Below are positions 34,517 to 44,528 of a stretch of 64,000 nt of DNA, one piece after another. Source of the stretch: Klebsiella spallanzanii. GTDB taxonomy: Bacteria; Pseudomonadota; Gammaproteobacteria; Enterobacterales; Enterobacteriaceae. The number at the start of each line of letters is the position of its first letter. Position 1 is the stretch's first letter. The position numbers and the translations under genes were made by a program. Under the pieces are notes generated by a model. It was not told where the DNA came from, did not search any database, and saw only the letters and a program-made list of their open reading frames with translations. Location: NCBI RefSeq assembly GCF_902158555.1, contig NZ_CABGGS010000047.1, forward strand, positions 62,001 through 126,000. The letters are read 5' to 3'.

Positions 34517-34591
34517 CGCCATCCTGTTGTGCCTGAAGAACGGGGGAAATAAACATGAGGGCTAACTTGCTAATTATCAATGAAATGCAAT

Positions 34592-34611
34592 AGCCCCGCA
34601 GCAACGGGGCT
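34592..34611 (-). terminator. Terminator after pspE
   Basis: AGCCCCG/CGGGGCT stem, T-rich tail on the minus strand, 6 bases past the pspE stop. It separates the psp operon from ycjXF. Confidence 0.65.
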
Positions 34612-34616
34612 GAAGA

Positions 34617-34934
34617 TTATTTGCTGGCGCTTTTCGGCATATCAATCTGACTGAGGCCGCCCGCGTTAACCACCTGTGTATAGCCCATCTCGGTCAGCAT
34701 CTGCTGAGCCTGGCCCGACTGCCGTCCAACGTTGCAGTAGACTTTAATCGTGTCGTTTTTATCCGGTACTTCAGCTGCAATCCGCGTTTTTAAATCCGCC
34801 AGCGGGATATTCACCGCGCCGTTAACGTGTTCTTTTTGATACTGCTGCGCAACGCGAACATCAATCCAGTGCTCCGCTGCGGATGCGGGTAAGACAACCG
34901 CCAGCGCTAAACCCAAGAGCAATTTTCGTAGCAT
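34617..34934 (-). CDS. pspE: Periplasmic thiosulfate sulfurtransferase PspE
   Basis: 105 aa single-domain rhodanese. Signal peptide MLRKLLLGLALAVVLPASA, then EHWIDVRV and the active-site Cys in VYCNVGRQSGQA. I start at 34934 with AGGA 7 bases upstream; the longer frame to 34967 lacks support. Last gene of the psp operon, with its own promoter in E. coli. Confidence 0.94.
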   Translation of the reverse strand: MLRKLLLGLALAVVLPASAAEHWIDVRVAQQYQKEHVNGAVNIPLADLKTRIAAEVPDKNDTIKVYCNVGRQSGQAQQMLTEMGYTQVVNAGGLSQIDMPKSASK

Positions 34935-34967
34935 TTTATCATCCTGATAGAGTGAGTTATTAGGCAC

Positions 34968-35198
34968 TCATAACATACGCCATCCGCGACGTTTAGAAAA
35001 CCGCAGCGCTGCCCGGCTGAGCATCGGTTCCAGAACAAGCATCAGCAGCATTTTCAGCGGCCGACGGGCGACGGATTTTACCGCCCAGCCAGCGACGCCC
35101 GCCGGGCCATAGCGTAGCGCGGTGAGCAACACCAGCTTGCCTACGATTTTCAGACCCGGTTTCACTTTTTGCCCGGCCTGCTGCCATTTCATGTTCAT
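34968..35198 (-). CDS. pspD: Phage shock protein D
   Basis: 76 aa. [49 protein letters not shown] resembles E. coli PspD along its length; the C-terminus differs ([10 protein letters not shown]). One weak hydrophobic helix, peripheral membrane protein. Start at 35198 follows GAGGTTA. Confidence 0.92.
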   Translation of the reverse strand: MNMKWQQAGQKVKPGLKIVGKLVLLTALRYGPAGVAGWAVKSVARRPLKMLLMLVLEPMLSRAALRFSKRRGWRML

Positions 35199-35217
35199 CA
35201 TTAACCTCAACTTTCAG

Positions 35218-35577
35218 TTATAGCTGGCGAAAACGACTGCGCAGCGAGAAGGTGTCGGAGGTGACATAACGTTCCATTTCACGCAAACGACGCTCGCCGG
35301 CCGCCAGCTCTTTATCCGCAGCCGCTAACAGCTCTCCGCTGCTCGGCTTTTTTTCACCATACAGCTCGCTTTCCGGCATCGGATCCAGCGCAAACGAGAG
35401 AATGATGTAGGCCACAACCACAAACAGGAACAGACCAAAAATCATTGCCAGTACGGTAATCAGGCGCACCAGCTTAACCGGCACGTCGAGATACTGCGCG
35501 ATACCGGCGCAAACGCCTTTCACCATGCCCTGCTGCGGAATGCGCCACAGTTTTTTACTCAGATCCAGTCCGCCCAT
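35218..35577 (-). CDS. pspC: Phage shock protein C
   Basis: 119 aa, as in E. coli. PspC domain with LWRIPQQGMVKGVCAGIAQYLDVPVKLVR and one membrane helix (VLAMIFGLFLFVVVAYIILSFAL), then a cytoplasmic tail. With PspB it senses envelope stress and frees PspF from PspA. Its ATG overlaps the pspB stop (TAATG). Confidence 0.96.
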   Translation of the reverse strand: MGGLDLSKKLWRIPQQGMVKGVCAGIAQYLDVPVKLVRLITVLAMIFGLFLFVVVAYIILSFALDPMPESELYGEKKPSSGELLAAADKELAAGERRLREMERYVTSDTFSLRSRFRQL

Positions 35578-35801
35578 TATTTCTCTCTCCAGTTCGGGTG
35601 CTCAGCATCAAGGATGGCTTCCAGCGCCTGAATACGCTCGCGCATCCGCTTAGCGTCATCGGTCAGCTGCAGCAGACGCTGCTGTTCGTTCTGCGATAAG
35701 CTACCGTTGGCGGTACGGTTGTTGTAATGCAGCCAGAGCCAGACCGGCAAAACAAACAGCACAAACAACGTTAAAGGGATGGCGAGAAAAAGCATGCTCA
35801 T
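35577..35801 (-). CDS. pspB: Phage shock protein B
   Basis: 74 aa. One N-terminal membrane helix (MSMLFLAIPLTLFVLFVLPVW) and a helical cytoplasmic part (QQRLLQLTDDAKRMRERIQALEAILDAEHPNW). AAGGAG lies 6 bases before the ATG at 35801. Partner of PspC. Confidence 0.96.
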   Translation of the reverse strand: MSMLFLAIPLTLFVLFVLPVWLWLHYNNRTANGSLSQNEQQRLLQLTDDAKRMRERIQALEAILDAEHPNWREK

Positions 35802-35852
35802 ATCAACTCCTTGCAGATGGCGGCGGCACGTCTCGGTGCCGCCCGAATACAA

Positions 35853-36521
35853 TTACTGGTTATTTTGATTCATTTTGGCTTTTAACGCCGCCAGCTGCTC
35901 GCTGATTTCATCGTCCGCTTTCAGGTCGGCGAACTGCTGATCCAACGATTTATCTTTACCGAAACGGTGGCTCTCCGCTTCTGCTTCCATATGGTCAATA
36001 CGGCGCTCGAACGATTCAAAACGCGCCATCGCCTCATCAATTTTGCCGCTATCCAGCTGACGGCGAACGTCGCGGGAAGAGCTTGCTGCTTGATGACGCA
36101 GCATCAGCGCCTGCTGACGAGCACGGGTTTCGCTGAGTTTGTTTTCCAGCTCGCCAATCTCTTTTTTCATCCGCGACAGGGTTTCATCAACCAGCTGCGC
36201 TTCGTGCTCCAGACTACCGATAAGATCGGTCAGCTTCTGCTTTTCGATCAGCGCTGCACGCGCCAGATCCTCTTTCTCTTTACGCAGCGCCAGTTCGGCT
36301 TTGTCCTGCCATTCCGCCTGTTGGGCAACGGCCTGATCAATACGACGGCTCAGTTGTTTCTTTTCCGCCAGCGCCCGCGCCGAGGTGGAACGCACTTCAA
36401 CCAGCGTGTCTTCCATCTCCTGAATCATCAGTCGAACCAGCTTCTGCGGATCTTCCGCTTTCTCCAGCAGGGAGTTGATGTTGGCGTTCACGATGTCGGC
36501 AAAACGAGAAAAAATACCCAT
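35853..36521 (-). CDS. pspA: Phage shock protein A
   Basis: 222 aa, the E. coli length. ESCRT-III-like, nearly all-helical coiled-coil protein starting [25 protein letters not shown]. It binds and inhibits PspF in unstressed cells and oligomerises on damaged membrane. I start at 36521, not at the earlier in-frame ATG. First gene of the operon behind a sigma-54 promoter. Confidence 0.97.
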   Translation of the reverse strand: MGIFSRFADIVNANINSLLEKAEDPQKLVRLMIQEMEDTLVEVRSTSARALAEKKQLSRRIDQAVAQQAEWQDKAELALRKEKEDLARAALIEKQKLTDLIGSLEHEAQLVDETLSRMKKEIGELENKLSETRARQQALMLRHQAASSSRDVRRQLDSGKIDEAMARFESFERRIDHMEAEAESHRFGKDKSLDQQFADLKADDEISEQLAALKAKMNQNNQ

Positions 36522-36573
36522 AATTTCAATCCTCATAGTTCTGGTATCAGGCATCGGCCTGTGTAATGACTAA

Positions 36574-36590
36574 TACAAATGGCGTGCCAA
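36574..36590 (-). promoter_or_regulatory. Sigma-54 promoter of the psp operon
   Basis: On the minus strand TTGGCACGCCATTTGTA carries the GG (-24) and TTGT (-12) elements, about 50 bases upstream of pspA, nearly as in E. coli. Confidence 0.9.
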
Positions 36591-36688
36591 CTTTTTATCT
36601 TATTGATTTTAAAAGATGAGGTTGTTATCTGCACAGTGGATTGCTAAAGTGATTTGGTGAATCACACTACTAAATGGCGAAATTCATC

Positions 36689-37663
36689 ATGGCGGATTAC
36701 AAGGACAACCTGCTCGGCGAGGCTAATAGCTTTCTTGAAGTGCTGGAGCAGGTATCAAGACTGGCGCCGCTGGATAAACCGGTGCTGGTGATCGGCGAGC
36801 GCGGAACCGGCAAGGAGCTGATCGCCAGTCGCCTGCACTTCCTCTCTTCCCGCTGGCAGGGACCGTTTATCTCGCTGAACTGCGCAGCGCTGAATGAAAA
36901 CCTGCTCGACTCTGAACTCTTCGGACACGAAGCCGGGGCGTTTACCGGCGCCAGCAAACGTCATCCGGGGCGTTTCGAACGCGCCGACGGCGGTACCCTG
37001 TTTCTTGATGAGCTGGCCACCGCGCCGATGCTGGTGCAGGAAAAGCTGCTACGGGTGATTGAGTATGGTGAACTGGAGCGCGTCGGCGGCAGCCAGCCGC
37101 TGCAGGTGAACGTCCGTCTGGTGTGCGCAACCAACGCCGACCTGCCGCAAATGGTGGAGGAAGGACTCTTTCGCGCGGACCTTCTCGACCGCCTGGCCTT
37201 TGATGTGGTGCAGTTGCCGCCGCTACGCGAGCGTCAGAGTGATATCATGCTACTCGCCACGCAGTTTGCCATCCAGATGTGCCGCGAGCTTGGGCTGCCC
37301 CTGTTTCCCGGCTTTAGCGAACGCGCCATTGAGACGCTGCAAAGCTACCGCTGGCCGGGCAATATTCGTGAATTAAAAAACGTGGTTGAACGTTCGGTCT
37401 ACCGCCACGGCAGCAGCGACAGCGAGCTGGATAACATCATTATTAATCCTTTCCGCCAGCAGCAAACGACGCCGCTTGCGGTGGCGGAAAAGCGCGCCGG
37501 GCCAACGCTGCCGCTCGATTTACGCGCCTTCCAGCAGGAGCAAGAAAAAAGCCTGCTCGAGATGAGTCTCGGACAGGCTAAGTACAATCAAAAGCAAGCG
37601 GCTGACCTGTTAGGGTTGACCTACCACCAGCTGCGGGCGCTGCTGAAAAAGCATCAGCTTTGA
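36689..37663 (+). CDS. pspF: Psp operon activator PspF
   Basis: 324 aa sigma-54 enhancer-binding protein without a sensory N-terminal domain. AAA+ motifs: GERGTGKELIASRLH (Walker A), the sigma-54 contact loop GAFTGASKRH, GGTLFLDELATAP (Walker B), and C-terminal Fis-type helix-turn-helix YNQKQAADLLGLTYHQLRALLKKH. Start at 36689 (MADYKDNLLGE) matches E. coli. Divergent from pspA, which it activates. Confidence 0.96.
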   Translation: MADYKDNLLGEANSFLEVLEQVSRLAPLDKPVLVIGERGTGKELIASRLHFLSSRWQGPFISLNCAALNENLLDSELFGHEAGAFTGASKRHPGRFERADGGTLFLDELATAPMLVQEKLLRVIEYGELERVGGSQPLQVNVRLVCATNADLPQMVEEGLFRADLLDRLAFDVVQLPPLRERQSDIMLLATQFAIQMCRELGLPLFPGFSERAIETLQSYRWPGNIRELKNVVERSVYRHGSSDSELDNIIINPFRQQQTTPLAVAEKRAGPTLPLDLRAFQQEQEKSLLEMSLGQAKYNQKQAADLLGLTYHQLRALLKKHQL

Positions 37664-37828
37664 CGATAACGAAAAAAGTGACACTGTCACCAAGCGGTAT
37701 TTTATTTATTATTGATGAGCTGAGGCTGATTCAATGATCGAGACCCGCAGTTAAATATTTGTAACTGGTAAGATAAGTCAATGTGAATTATCATCTGCGC
37801 ATAATGACTCAACGGACTGAAAATACAG

Positions 37829-38113
37829 ATGATTCCGGTTAATTCTTCAACGCTTGGCCGTTATGCGGCGCACGTCAGCCTGGTCCATACCATGAAAGGC
37901 CACAAAGGCCCCGCGCTCTCGGTGATGATGATCTTTTCCGACCTGCTGATTCGCTCGACCGAGGATTCGTATCGTGAACAAGGCTGGGAAATTACGCCGC
38001 GAAAAAGCGGCCTGGTACTGCGTACTTACGTTGCCATCCACCAGGATGGCGGCGAGCTGGAAATAACCCCCAAAGACTATATCGCCCGTTATAACCGACT
38101 CCTTCCGCTATAA
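37829..38113 (+). CDS. Hypothetical protein (94 aa)
   Basis: Not recognised. 94 aa, soluble, alternating strands and helices: AAHVSLVHTMKGHKGPALSVMMIFSDLLIRS, then GWEITPRKSGLVLRTYVAIHQDGGELEITPKDYIARYN. It has protein-like composition and a coding GC bias, but only a weak ribosome site. K-12 has no gene I recall between pspF and sapA here. Confidence 0.55.
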   Translation: MIPVNSSTLGRYAAHVSLVHTMKGHKGPALSVMMIFSDLLIRSTEDSYREQGWEITPRKSGLVLRTYVAIHQDGGELEITPKDYIARYNRLLPL

Positions 38114-38146
38114 CGCCTTCACAATCCAGCGGCCGTGCCAACACGG

Positions 38147-38272
38147 CTAACTGGAGAAACCGCTAATAAAAAGATACCATGTGGCCAAAAACAGGGTGCC
38201 TACGGTGCAGAAAAGCGCCGTGCTCAGTACGTATAGTGCCCGCAACCCGTGGCGCATATGAATCCTTTTCAT
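38147..38272 (-). CDS. Small single-span membrane protein (41 aa)
   Basis: 41 aa with one strong membrane helix: MKRIHMRHGLRALYVLSTAL followed by FCTVGTLFLATWYLFISGFSS. Basic N-terminus suggests N-in topology. AAGG lies 4 bases before this ATG, and AAAAGGA lies 5 bases before the alternative ATG at 38257 (MRHGLRALYV). The frame upstream of 38272 does not look like protein. Not recognised. Confidence 0.5.
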   Translation of the reverse strand: MKRIHMRHGLRALYVLSTALFCTVGTLFLATWYLFISGFSS

Positions 38273-38419
38273 AATACCTTCGCTTGCCTGCCGCCAAACG
38301 CAGGGTGATTTAAGAGGTATACTCGAAGTTAATAAGCGGTTTAAATTTGATTCAGTTGGCCAAATAACCAACGCAACCATCGCTTACATTATCTCCATAA
38401 GCAATTAAGGTGGTGGTAA

Positions 38420-38482
38420 ATGTTATTTAATATTAATAAGATAGAGCCTTGCTCTATAATCAAAAAGAAACTATGCGCCTGA
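38420..38482 (+). CDS. Possible 20-codon leader ORF overlapping the sapA start
   Basis: A strong AAGGTGGTGG is followed by ATG at 38420; the 20-codon frame begins MLFNINKIEP and ends in TGA at 38480-38482, overlapping the first codons of sapA out of frame. sapA itself lacks a good ribosome site, so coupling is possible. A TATAAT at 38455 would, if used as -10, exclude it from the transcript. Confidence 0.3.
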   Translation: MLFNINKIEPCSIIKKKLCA

Positions 38483-40116
38483 AACTGTCTTCTCTCCTGG
38501 CAGCCGTATCTATGCTGTGCGGGCAAGCTTTTGCCGCGCCCGCCCTGCCTGCGCACGCGGATATTCGTGACAGCGGCTTTGTGTATTGCGTAAGCGGCCA
38601 GGTCAACACCTTCAACCCGCAAAAAGTCAGCAGTGGCCTGATTGTCGATACCCTGGCCGCTCAGCTCTACGACCGACTGCTCGATGTTGACCCCTATACC
38701 TACCGTCTGGTCCCCGAACTGGCCGAAAGCTGGGAGGTGCTGGACAACGGCGCAACTTACCGCTTCCATCTGCGCAACAACGTGCCATTTCAGACCACGT
38801 CCTGGTTCAAACCGACGCGTAATTTTAATGCCGATGACGTTATCTTCACCTTTGGCCGCATTTTTAACCGCGACCATCCGTGGCATAACGTCAACGGCAG
38901 CAGCTTCCCCTATTTCGACAGCTTACAGTTTGCCGATAGCGTAGAAAGCGTGCGTAAGCTGGATAATCAGACCGTTGAGTTTCGTCTCAAGCGCCCGGAC
39001 GCCTCGTTCCTGTGGCACCTGGCAACCCACTACGCTTCGGTAATGTCCGCAGAATATGCCGCAAAGCTGGCCCAGGGCGATCGTCAGGAACTCATTGACC
39101 GTCAACCCGTCGGCACCGGCCCTTTCCTGTTGTCAGAGTACCGCAGCGGTCAGTACATCCGCTTGCAGCGCCATCCTGCTTACTGGCGCGGTAAGCCATT
39201 GATGCCGCAAGTGGTTGTCGATCTTGGTTCCGGCGGCACCGGGCGCTTATCTAAACTGCTAACCGGCGAATGCGACGTGCTGGCCTGGCCCGCCGCCAGC
39301 CAGCTCTCTATTCTGCGCGACGATCCGCGTTTACGTTTGACCTTGCGTCCGGGAATGAACATCGCCTGGCTGGCATTTAACACCGCGAAACCGCCGCTCG
39401 ATAACCCTGAAGTTCGCCACGCGCTGGCGCTGGCTATTAATAACCAGCGGCTGATGCAGTCGATTTACTATGGGACAGCGGAAACCGCGGCATCAATGCT
39501 GCCCCGAGCGTCCTGGGCTTATGATAACGACGCCAGGATTACTGAATATAATCCAACGGAAGCCCGCGCCCGGCTTAAAGCGCTCGGGCTGGAAAAGCTA
39601 ACGCTTAAGTTGTGGGTGCCAACCAGCTCGCAGGCCTGGAATCCCAGTCCGCTCAAAACCGCCGAGCTTATTCAGGCAGATATGGCGCAAATTGGCGTGA
39701 GGGTGATCATTGTGCCGGTTGAGGGCCGTTTCCAGGAAGCCAGGTTGATGGATATGAACCACGATCTGACGCTTTCCGGCTGGGCAACGGACAGCAATGA
39801 CCCGGACAGTTTTTTCCGTCCACTGCTGAGCTGCGCGGCGATTGCCTCGCAAACCAACTACGCCCACTGGTGTAATCGTGAGTTCGACGAAGTGTTGCAA
39901 AAAGCGCTGACGTCACAGCAGCTGGCCTCACGCATTGAGGCTTATAAAGAGGCCCAGCACATCCTTGCTGCTGAACTGCCGGTACTGCCGCTGGCCTCTT
40001 CACTGCGTTTACAGGCCTATCGCTACGATATGAAAGGCCTGGTGCTGAGTCCGTTTGGCAACGCCTCTTTTGCCGGCGTCTCGCGGGAAAAAGAAAATGA
40101 GGTGAAAGAACCATGA
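38473..40116 (+). CDS. sapA: Peptide-binding periplasmic protein SapA
   Basis: 547 aa, the E. coli length. Signal peptide [21 protein letters not shown], then a class-C solute-binding protein close to E. coli SapA ([20 protein letters not shown]...). The Sap system is linked to resistance to antimicrobial peptides and, in E. coli, to putrescine export and Trk potassium uptake. Start at 38473; an in-frame ATG at 38449 would break the signal peptide. Confidence 0.96.
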   Translation: MRLKLSSLLAAVSMLCGQAFAAPALPAHADIRDSGFVYCVSGQVNTFNPQKVSSGLIVDTLAAQLYDRLLDVDPYTYRLVPELAESWEVLDNGATYRFHLRNNVPFQTTSWFKPTRNFNADDVIFTFGRIFNRDHPWHNVNGSSFPYFDSLQFADSVESVRKLDNQTVEFRLKRPDASFLWHLATHYASVMSAEYAAKLAQGDRQELIDRQPVGTGPFLLSEYRSGQYIRLQRHPAYWRGKPLMPQVVVDLGSGGTGRLSKLLTGECDVLAWPAASQLSILRDDPRLRLTLRPGMNIAWLAFNTAKPPLDNPEVRHALALAINNQRLMQSIYYGTAETAASMLPRASWAYDNDARITEYNPTEARARLKALGLEKLTLKLWVPTSSQAWNPSPLKTAELIQADMAQIGVRVIIVPVEGRFQEARLMDMNHDLTLSGWATDSNDPDSFFRPLLSCAAIASQTNYAHWCNREFDEVLQKALTSQQLASRIEAYKEAQHILAAELPVLPLASSLRLQAYRYDMKGLVLSPFGNASFAGVSREKENEVKEP

Positions 40117-41078
40117 TTATTTTTACCCTGCGCCGCCTGCTGCTGCTGCTGATTACCCTCTTCCTGCTGACCTTTGTCGGTTTTAGCCTGAGCTACTTTA
40201 CGCCCCACGCGCCGCTACAGGGGGCCTCGCTATGGAACGCCTGGCTGTTCTGGTTTGAAGGCGTACTGCGCTGGGATTTTGGCGTCTCCAGTATCAATGG
40301 GCAGTTGATCTCTGAGCAGCTTAAAGAGGTCTTTCCCGCCACGATGGAGCTCTGTATCCTCGCCTTCGGCTTTGCGTTGGTCATCGGGATCCCCGTCGGC
40401 ATGCTAGCAGGTATTATGCGCAATAAATGGCCAGATACCCTGATCAGCGCACTGGCGCTGCTGGGCTTCTCCATTCCGGTATTCTGGCTGGCGCTGCTGC
40501 TGACCCTGTTCTTCTCCCTCACCCTGGGCTGGTTTCCGGTATCTGGACGCTTTGACCTGTTATACGAAGTGAAATCGGTCACCGGCTTTGCGCTGATCGA
40601 CGCCTGGCTCTCTGATTCGCCGTGGCGCCATGAAATGATCGTCAGCGCCGCGCGCCATATGGTACTGCCGGTACTTACTCTGGCGGTTGCGCCGACGACA
40701 GAAGTTATCCGCCTGATGCGAATCAGCACCAGCGAAGTGTACGACACCAACTATGTCAAAGCTGCCGCCACCCGCGGCGTATCCCGGCGCACGATTTTGC
40801 ATCGCCACGTGCTGCACAATGCGCTGCCGCCAGTGATCCCGCGTCTGGGGCTGCAGTTTTCCACCATGCTGACGCTGGCGATGATTACCGAAATGGTCTT
40901 TAGCTGGCCTGGCCTGGGCCGCTGGCTAATCAATGCGATTCGCCAACAGGACTACGCCGCTATCTCTGCGGGCGTGATGGTCATCGGCGCGCTGGTGATT
41001 ATTGTTAACGTGATATCAGATATTCTGGGTGCCATGGCTAACCCACTGAAACATAAGGAATGGTATGCCCTACGATAG
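40113..41078 (+). CDS. sapB: Sap ABC transporter permease SapB
   Basis: 321 aa inner-membrane permease of the DppB/OppB type, six helices, with the EAA loop [39 protein letters not shown] overlap with sapA and 14-base overlap with sapC. Confidence 0.96.
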   Translation: MIIFTLRRLLLLLITLFLLTFVGFSLSYFTPHAPLQGASLWNAWLFWFEGVLRWDFGVSSINGQLISEQLKEVFPATMELCILAFGFALVIGIPVGMLAGIMRNKWPDTLISALALLGFSIPVFWLALLLTLFFSLTLGWFPVSGRFDLLYEVKSVTGFALIDAWLSDSPWRHEMIVSAARHMVLPVLTLAVAPTTEVIRLMRISTSEVYDTNYVKAAATRGVSRRTILHRHVLHNALPPVIPRLGLQFSTMLTLAMITEMVFSWPGLGRWLINAIRQQDYAAISAGVMVIGALVIIVNVISDILGAMANPLKHKEWYALR

Positions 41079-41955
41079 CGTTTATCTGGAGAAGCGCCCG
41101 CCGGGTGCGCTGCGCACCGTATGGCGAAAATTCTACGGTGATACCACCGCGATGGTGGGCCTGTACGGCTGTGGAGCGCTGGTGTTGTTGTGCGTTTTCG
41201 GCGGCTGGTTTGCTCCATACGGCATCGACCAGCAGTTTCTTGGCTATCAGCTGTTGCCGCCATCATGGTCGCGCTACGGTGAAGTGTCGTTCTTTCTCGG
41301 CACTGACGATCTTGGCCGTGACGTCCTCAGCCGCCTGCTAAGCGGCGCGGCGCCCACGGTCGGCGGCGCATTTGTGGTCACACTCGCCGCGACGCTGCTG
41401 GGTCTGGTGCTTGGCGTGATTGCCGGCTCGACTCACGGCCTGCGTTCGGCGGTGATGAATCATATTCTCGATACTCTGCTGTCGATCCCATCCCTGCTGC
41501 TGGCGATTATCGTTGTCGCCTTCGCCGGCCCACATCTCAGCCACGCGATGTTCGCGGTCTGGCTGGCGCTGCTGCCGCGTATGGTGCGGTCTGTTTACAG
41601 CATGGTGCATGATGAGCTGGAAAAAGAGTACGTTATTGCCGCGCGCCTCGACGGAGCATCAACGCTGAATATTTTATGGTTTGCAGTGCTGCCGAATATT
41701 ACCTCCGGCCTGGTCACCGAAATCACCCGGGCGCTGTCGATGGCGATTCTGGATATTGCCGCGCTGGGATTCCTTGACCTCGGCGCTCAGCTCCCCTCGC
41801 CGGAGTGGGGAGCGATGCTCGGCGACGCGCTGGAGCTGATTTACGTCGCGCCGTGGACGGTCATGCTGCCAGGCGGAGCAATTATGCTAAGCGTCCTGCT
41901 GGTTAACCTGCTGGGCGACGGGATCCGCCGCGCAATTATCGCAGGGGTGGAATAA
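41065..41955 (+). CDS. sapC: Sap ABC transporter permease SapC
   Basis: 296 aa DppC/OppC-type permease. [19 protein letters not shown] is the family N-terminal mark and [25 protein letters not shown] the EAA loop. Its last base is the first of sapD (TAATG). Confidence 0.96.
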   Translation: MPYDSVYLEKRPPGALRTVWRKFYGDTTAMVGLYGCGALVLLCVFGGWFAPYGIDQQFLGYQLLPPSWSRYGEVSFFLGTDDLGRDVLSRLLSGAAPTVGGAFVVTLAATLLGLVLGVIAGSTHGLRSAVMNHILDTLLSIPSLLLAIIVVAFAGPHLSHAMFAVWLALLPRMVRSVYSMVHDELEKEYVIAARLDGASTLNILWFAVLPNITSGLVTEITRALSMAILDIAALGFLDLGAQLPSPEWGAMLGDALELIYVAPWTVMLPGGAIMLSVLLVNLLGDGIRRAIIAGVE

Positions 41956-42947
41956 TGCCGTTACTCGATATCCGTAATTTAACCATCGAATTCAAGACTA
42001 ACGAAGGCTGGGTTAAAGCCGTCGATCGCGTCAGCCTGACCCTTGCCGAAGGGGAAATTCGCGGCCTGGTTGGGGAGTCTGGCTCGGGTAAGAGCTTAAT
42101 CGCCAAGGCTATTTGCGGCGTCACTAAAGACAACTGGCGGGTCACCGCCGACCGTATGCGCTTCGACGACATCGATCTGCTGCGTCTCTCGGTTCGCGAG
42201 CGCCGTAAGCTGGTGGGCCACAACGTCTCGATGATTTTTCAGGAGCCGCAATCCTGTCTCGATCCTTCCGAACGCATCGGCCAGCAGCTGACGCAGAATA
42301 TCCCCGGCTGGACCTTTAAAGGTCGCTGGTGGCAGCGTCCAGGCTGGCGCAAACGGCGCGCAATCGAACTGTTGCACCGCGTAGGGATCAAAGATCATAA
42401 AGATGCAATGCGCAGCTTCCCCTATGAGTTGACGGACGGAGAGTGCCAGAAGGTAATGATTGCCATCGCGCTGGCTAACCAGCCGCGGCTGCTGATTGCC
42501 GATGAGCCGACCAACGCCATGGAACCCACTACCCAGGCACAAATCATCCGTCTGCTGACGCGCCTCAACCAAAACAACAACACCACGATTTTGCTGATCA
42601 GCCACGATATGCAGATGCTGAGCAAATGGGCGGACAAAATTAACGTGATGTACTGCGGACAGACGGTGGAAAGCGCGCCGAGCGAAGAGCTGGTGACGAT
42701 CCCCCATCATCCGTATACCCAGGCGCTGATTCGGGCAATTCCGGATTTCGGTAGCGCCATGCCGCATAAAAGCCGACTCAATACTATGCCAGGGGCCATC
42801 CCGCTACTTGAACAACTGCCCATCGGCTGTCGTCTCGGGCCGCGTTGTCCCTACGCCCAGCGGGAATGCATCGAAACGCCTCGCCTGGTGGGCGTGCGTA
42901 ATCATCTCTACGCCTGTCATTTCCCGCTGAACATGGAGAAAGAGTGA
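41955..42947 (+). CDS. sapD: Sap ABC transporter ATPase SapD
   Basis: 330 aa ABC ATPase. Walker [13 protein letters not shown]; degenerate signature [15 protein letters not shown] in place of LSGGQ; Walker [13 protein letters not shown]; oligopeptide-type C-terminal [14 protein letters not shown]. In E. coli this ATPase (TrkE) also supports Trk-mediated K+ uptake. Confidence 0.96.
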   Translation: MPLLDIRNLTIEFKTNEGWVKAVDRVSLTLAEGEIRGLVGESGSGKSLIAKAICGVTKDNWRVTADRMRFDDIDLLRLSVRERRKLVGHNVSMIFQEPQSCLDPSERIGQQLTQNIPGWTFKGRWWQRPGWRKRRAIELLHRVGIKDHKDAMRSFPYELTDGECQKVMIAIALANQPRLLIADEPTNAMEPTTQAQIIRLLTRLNQNNNTTILLISHDMQMLSKWADKINVMYCGQTVESAPSEELVTIPHHPYTQALIRAIPDFGSAMPHKSRLNTMPGAIPLLEQLPIGCRLGPRCPYAQRECIETPRLVGVRNHLYACHFPLNMEKE

Positions 42948-42948
42948 A

Positions 42949-43758
42949 ATGGTCGAAACGTTGCTTGAAGTACGCAATCTGAGTAAGACCTTTCGCTATC
43001 GTACCGGCTGGTTCCATCGGCAAACAGTGGAAGCGGTAAAGCCGCTCAGTTTCACCCTGCGTGAACGCCAGACGCTGGCGATTATTGGCGAAAACGGCTC
43101 GGGGAAATCCACGCTGGCGAAAATGCTCGCCGGGATGGTTGAACCGAGCACCGGCGAACTGCTGATTGATGACCATCCGCTGGAGTTTGGCGATTACTCA
43201 TTCCGCAGCCAGAAAATTCGCATGATCTTCCAGGATCCATCGACTTCGCTTAACCCCCGACAACGGATTTCGCAAATTCTCGATTTTCCGCTGCGCCTGA
43301 ATACCGACCTTGAGCCCGAAGCCCGGCAGAAGCAGATTATCGAAACATTGCGTATGGTCGGCCTGCTGCCGGATCACGTCAGCTACTACCCGCATATGCT
43401 GGCACCAGGGCAAAAGCAGCGTCTGGGTCTGGCGCGAGCGCTGATCCTGCGGCCAAAAGTGATCGTCTGCGATGAAGCGCTGGCGTCGCTGGATATGTCG
43501 ATGCGCTCGCAGCTGATTAACCTGATGCTGGAGCTGCAGGAAAAACAGGGGATCTCGTATATTTACGTGACGCAGCATCTGGGCATGATGAAGCACATCA
43601 GCGATCAGGTGCTGGTGATGCACCAGGGGGAAGTGGTTGAGCGCGGCAGCACCGCCGACGTTCTGGCTTCTCCACTGCACGATCTGACTAAACGTCTTAT
43701 TGCCGGTCATTTTGGCGAGGCGCTTACCGCCGATGCGTGGCGTAAAGACGGCAAATAA
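42949..43758 (+). CDS. sapF: Sap ABC transporter ATPase SapF
   Basis: 269 aa. Walker A GENGSGKSTLAK, degenerate signature MLAPGQKQRLGLARAL, Walker B VIVCDEALASLD and switch His in VTQHLGMM. It starts 1 base after the sapD stop and ends the sap operon. Confidence 0.96.
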   Translation: MVETLLEVRNLSKTFRYRTGWFHRQTVEAVKPLSFTLRERQTLAIIGENGSGKSTLAKMLAGMVEPSTGELLIDDHPLEFGDYSFRSQKIRMIFQDPSTSLNPRQRISQILDFPLRLNTDLEPEARQKQIIETLRMVGLLPDHVSYYPHMLAPGQKQRLGLARALILRPKVIVCDEALASLDMSMRSQLINLMLELQEKQGISYIYVTQHLGMMKHISDQVLVMHQGEVVERGSTADVLASPLHDLTKRLIAGHFGEALTADAWRKDGK

Positions 43759-43775
43759 TTGAGGCGCAAATTACA

Positions 43776-44318
43776 ATGATCGTCCCGGTTCACTTTTCTT
43801 CCCTCCCGGTGACGCCGTGGAAAAACGGTGGCGGCGAAACGCGTGAAATCGTCTGCGTTGCATCGCCAGATGCACCGTTTACCTGGCGCGCCAGTATCGC
43901 CACGCTGGAAAACGATGGTCCTTTTTCCCCCTTCCCCGGTGTCGACAGGGTCATCATCCTTCTTGAGGGGCAGCCATTGTGGCTGCGCGGCGACAATATC
44001 GCCCAGCGGCTTGAACTCTGGCAGCCGTGGGGGTTTGCTGGCGAATGGTCTCTTGCCAGCGAAGGGATCTCCGGGCGCGGCCTGGACTTCAATATTATGA
44101 CCCAGCGCTCGCGTGCCGCCTCGCGGGTCAGCGTCGTCTCTGAGCCACAGCGACCGGGCACGGAGGGCATCGCATGGGTGCTCCAGGGCAGTTGGCTACT
44201 GGCTGACAGGATTTATGAGGCCAGTTCCGGGATTTGGTGGCAGGACGAGTCGCCTGGCGAACTGATTCCGAACTCTCCCGATGCCCGGCTTTTACTGGCG
44301 GAGATCGAACGCCGCTAG
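43776..44318 (+). CDS. HutD/Ves-family cupin-like protein
   Basis: 180 aa. HutD family signature VTPWKNGGGETREIV near the N-terminus and FTWRASIATLENDGPFSPFPGVDR after it; LLEGQPLWLRG and later LDFNIMTQRSR follow. The family includes Ves (E. coli) and HutD; some members bind small ligands but no reaction is known. It begins 17 bases after sapF, so it may be cotranscribed. Confidence 0.85.
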   Translation: MIVPVHFSSLPVTPWKNGGGETREIVCVASPDAPFTWRASIATLENDGPFSPFPGVDRVIILLEGQPLWLRGDNIAQRLELWQPWGFAGEWSLASEGISGRGLDFNIMTQRSRAASRVSVVSEPQRPGTEGIAWVLQGSWLLADRIYEASSGIWWQDESPGELIPNSPDARLLLAEIERR

Positions 44319-44431
44319 CGCCAGATGCCTGTAGCATCAGATGGTATACTCTTGTATACACGGTAGCCAACGCGCGGTATGAGGTGGCGAATGGCAGAAA
44401 AATATCGTGACACAAGGGGTCGTCAGTGGGA

Positions 44432-44437
44432 TATAAT
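44432..44437 (+). promoter_or_regulatory. Candidate -10 element for fabI
   Basis: TATAAT about 92 bases before the fabI ATG, with GTGACA 19 bases upstream as an imperfectly spaced -35. Inferred only from the consensus. Confidence 0.3.
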
Positions 44438-44528
44438 TCCCGGCTAAATTTGAGTTATTTTGAAATAGCAATGCTAACCAAATGATTGTTAAAGTAAAAA
44501 TAAGCAATAACGATAAGGATTAAAAGCT

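Noticed and set aside
41955-43758. SapD/SapF as defective ATPases because LSGGQ is degenerate
   Set aside because: The same degenerate signatures occur in functional E. coli SapD and SapF as I recall them.
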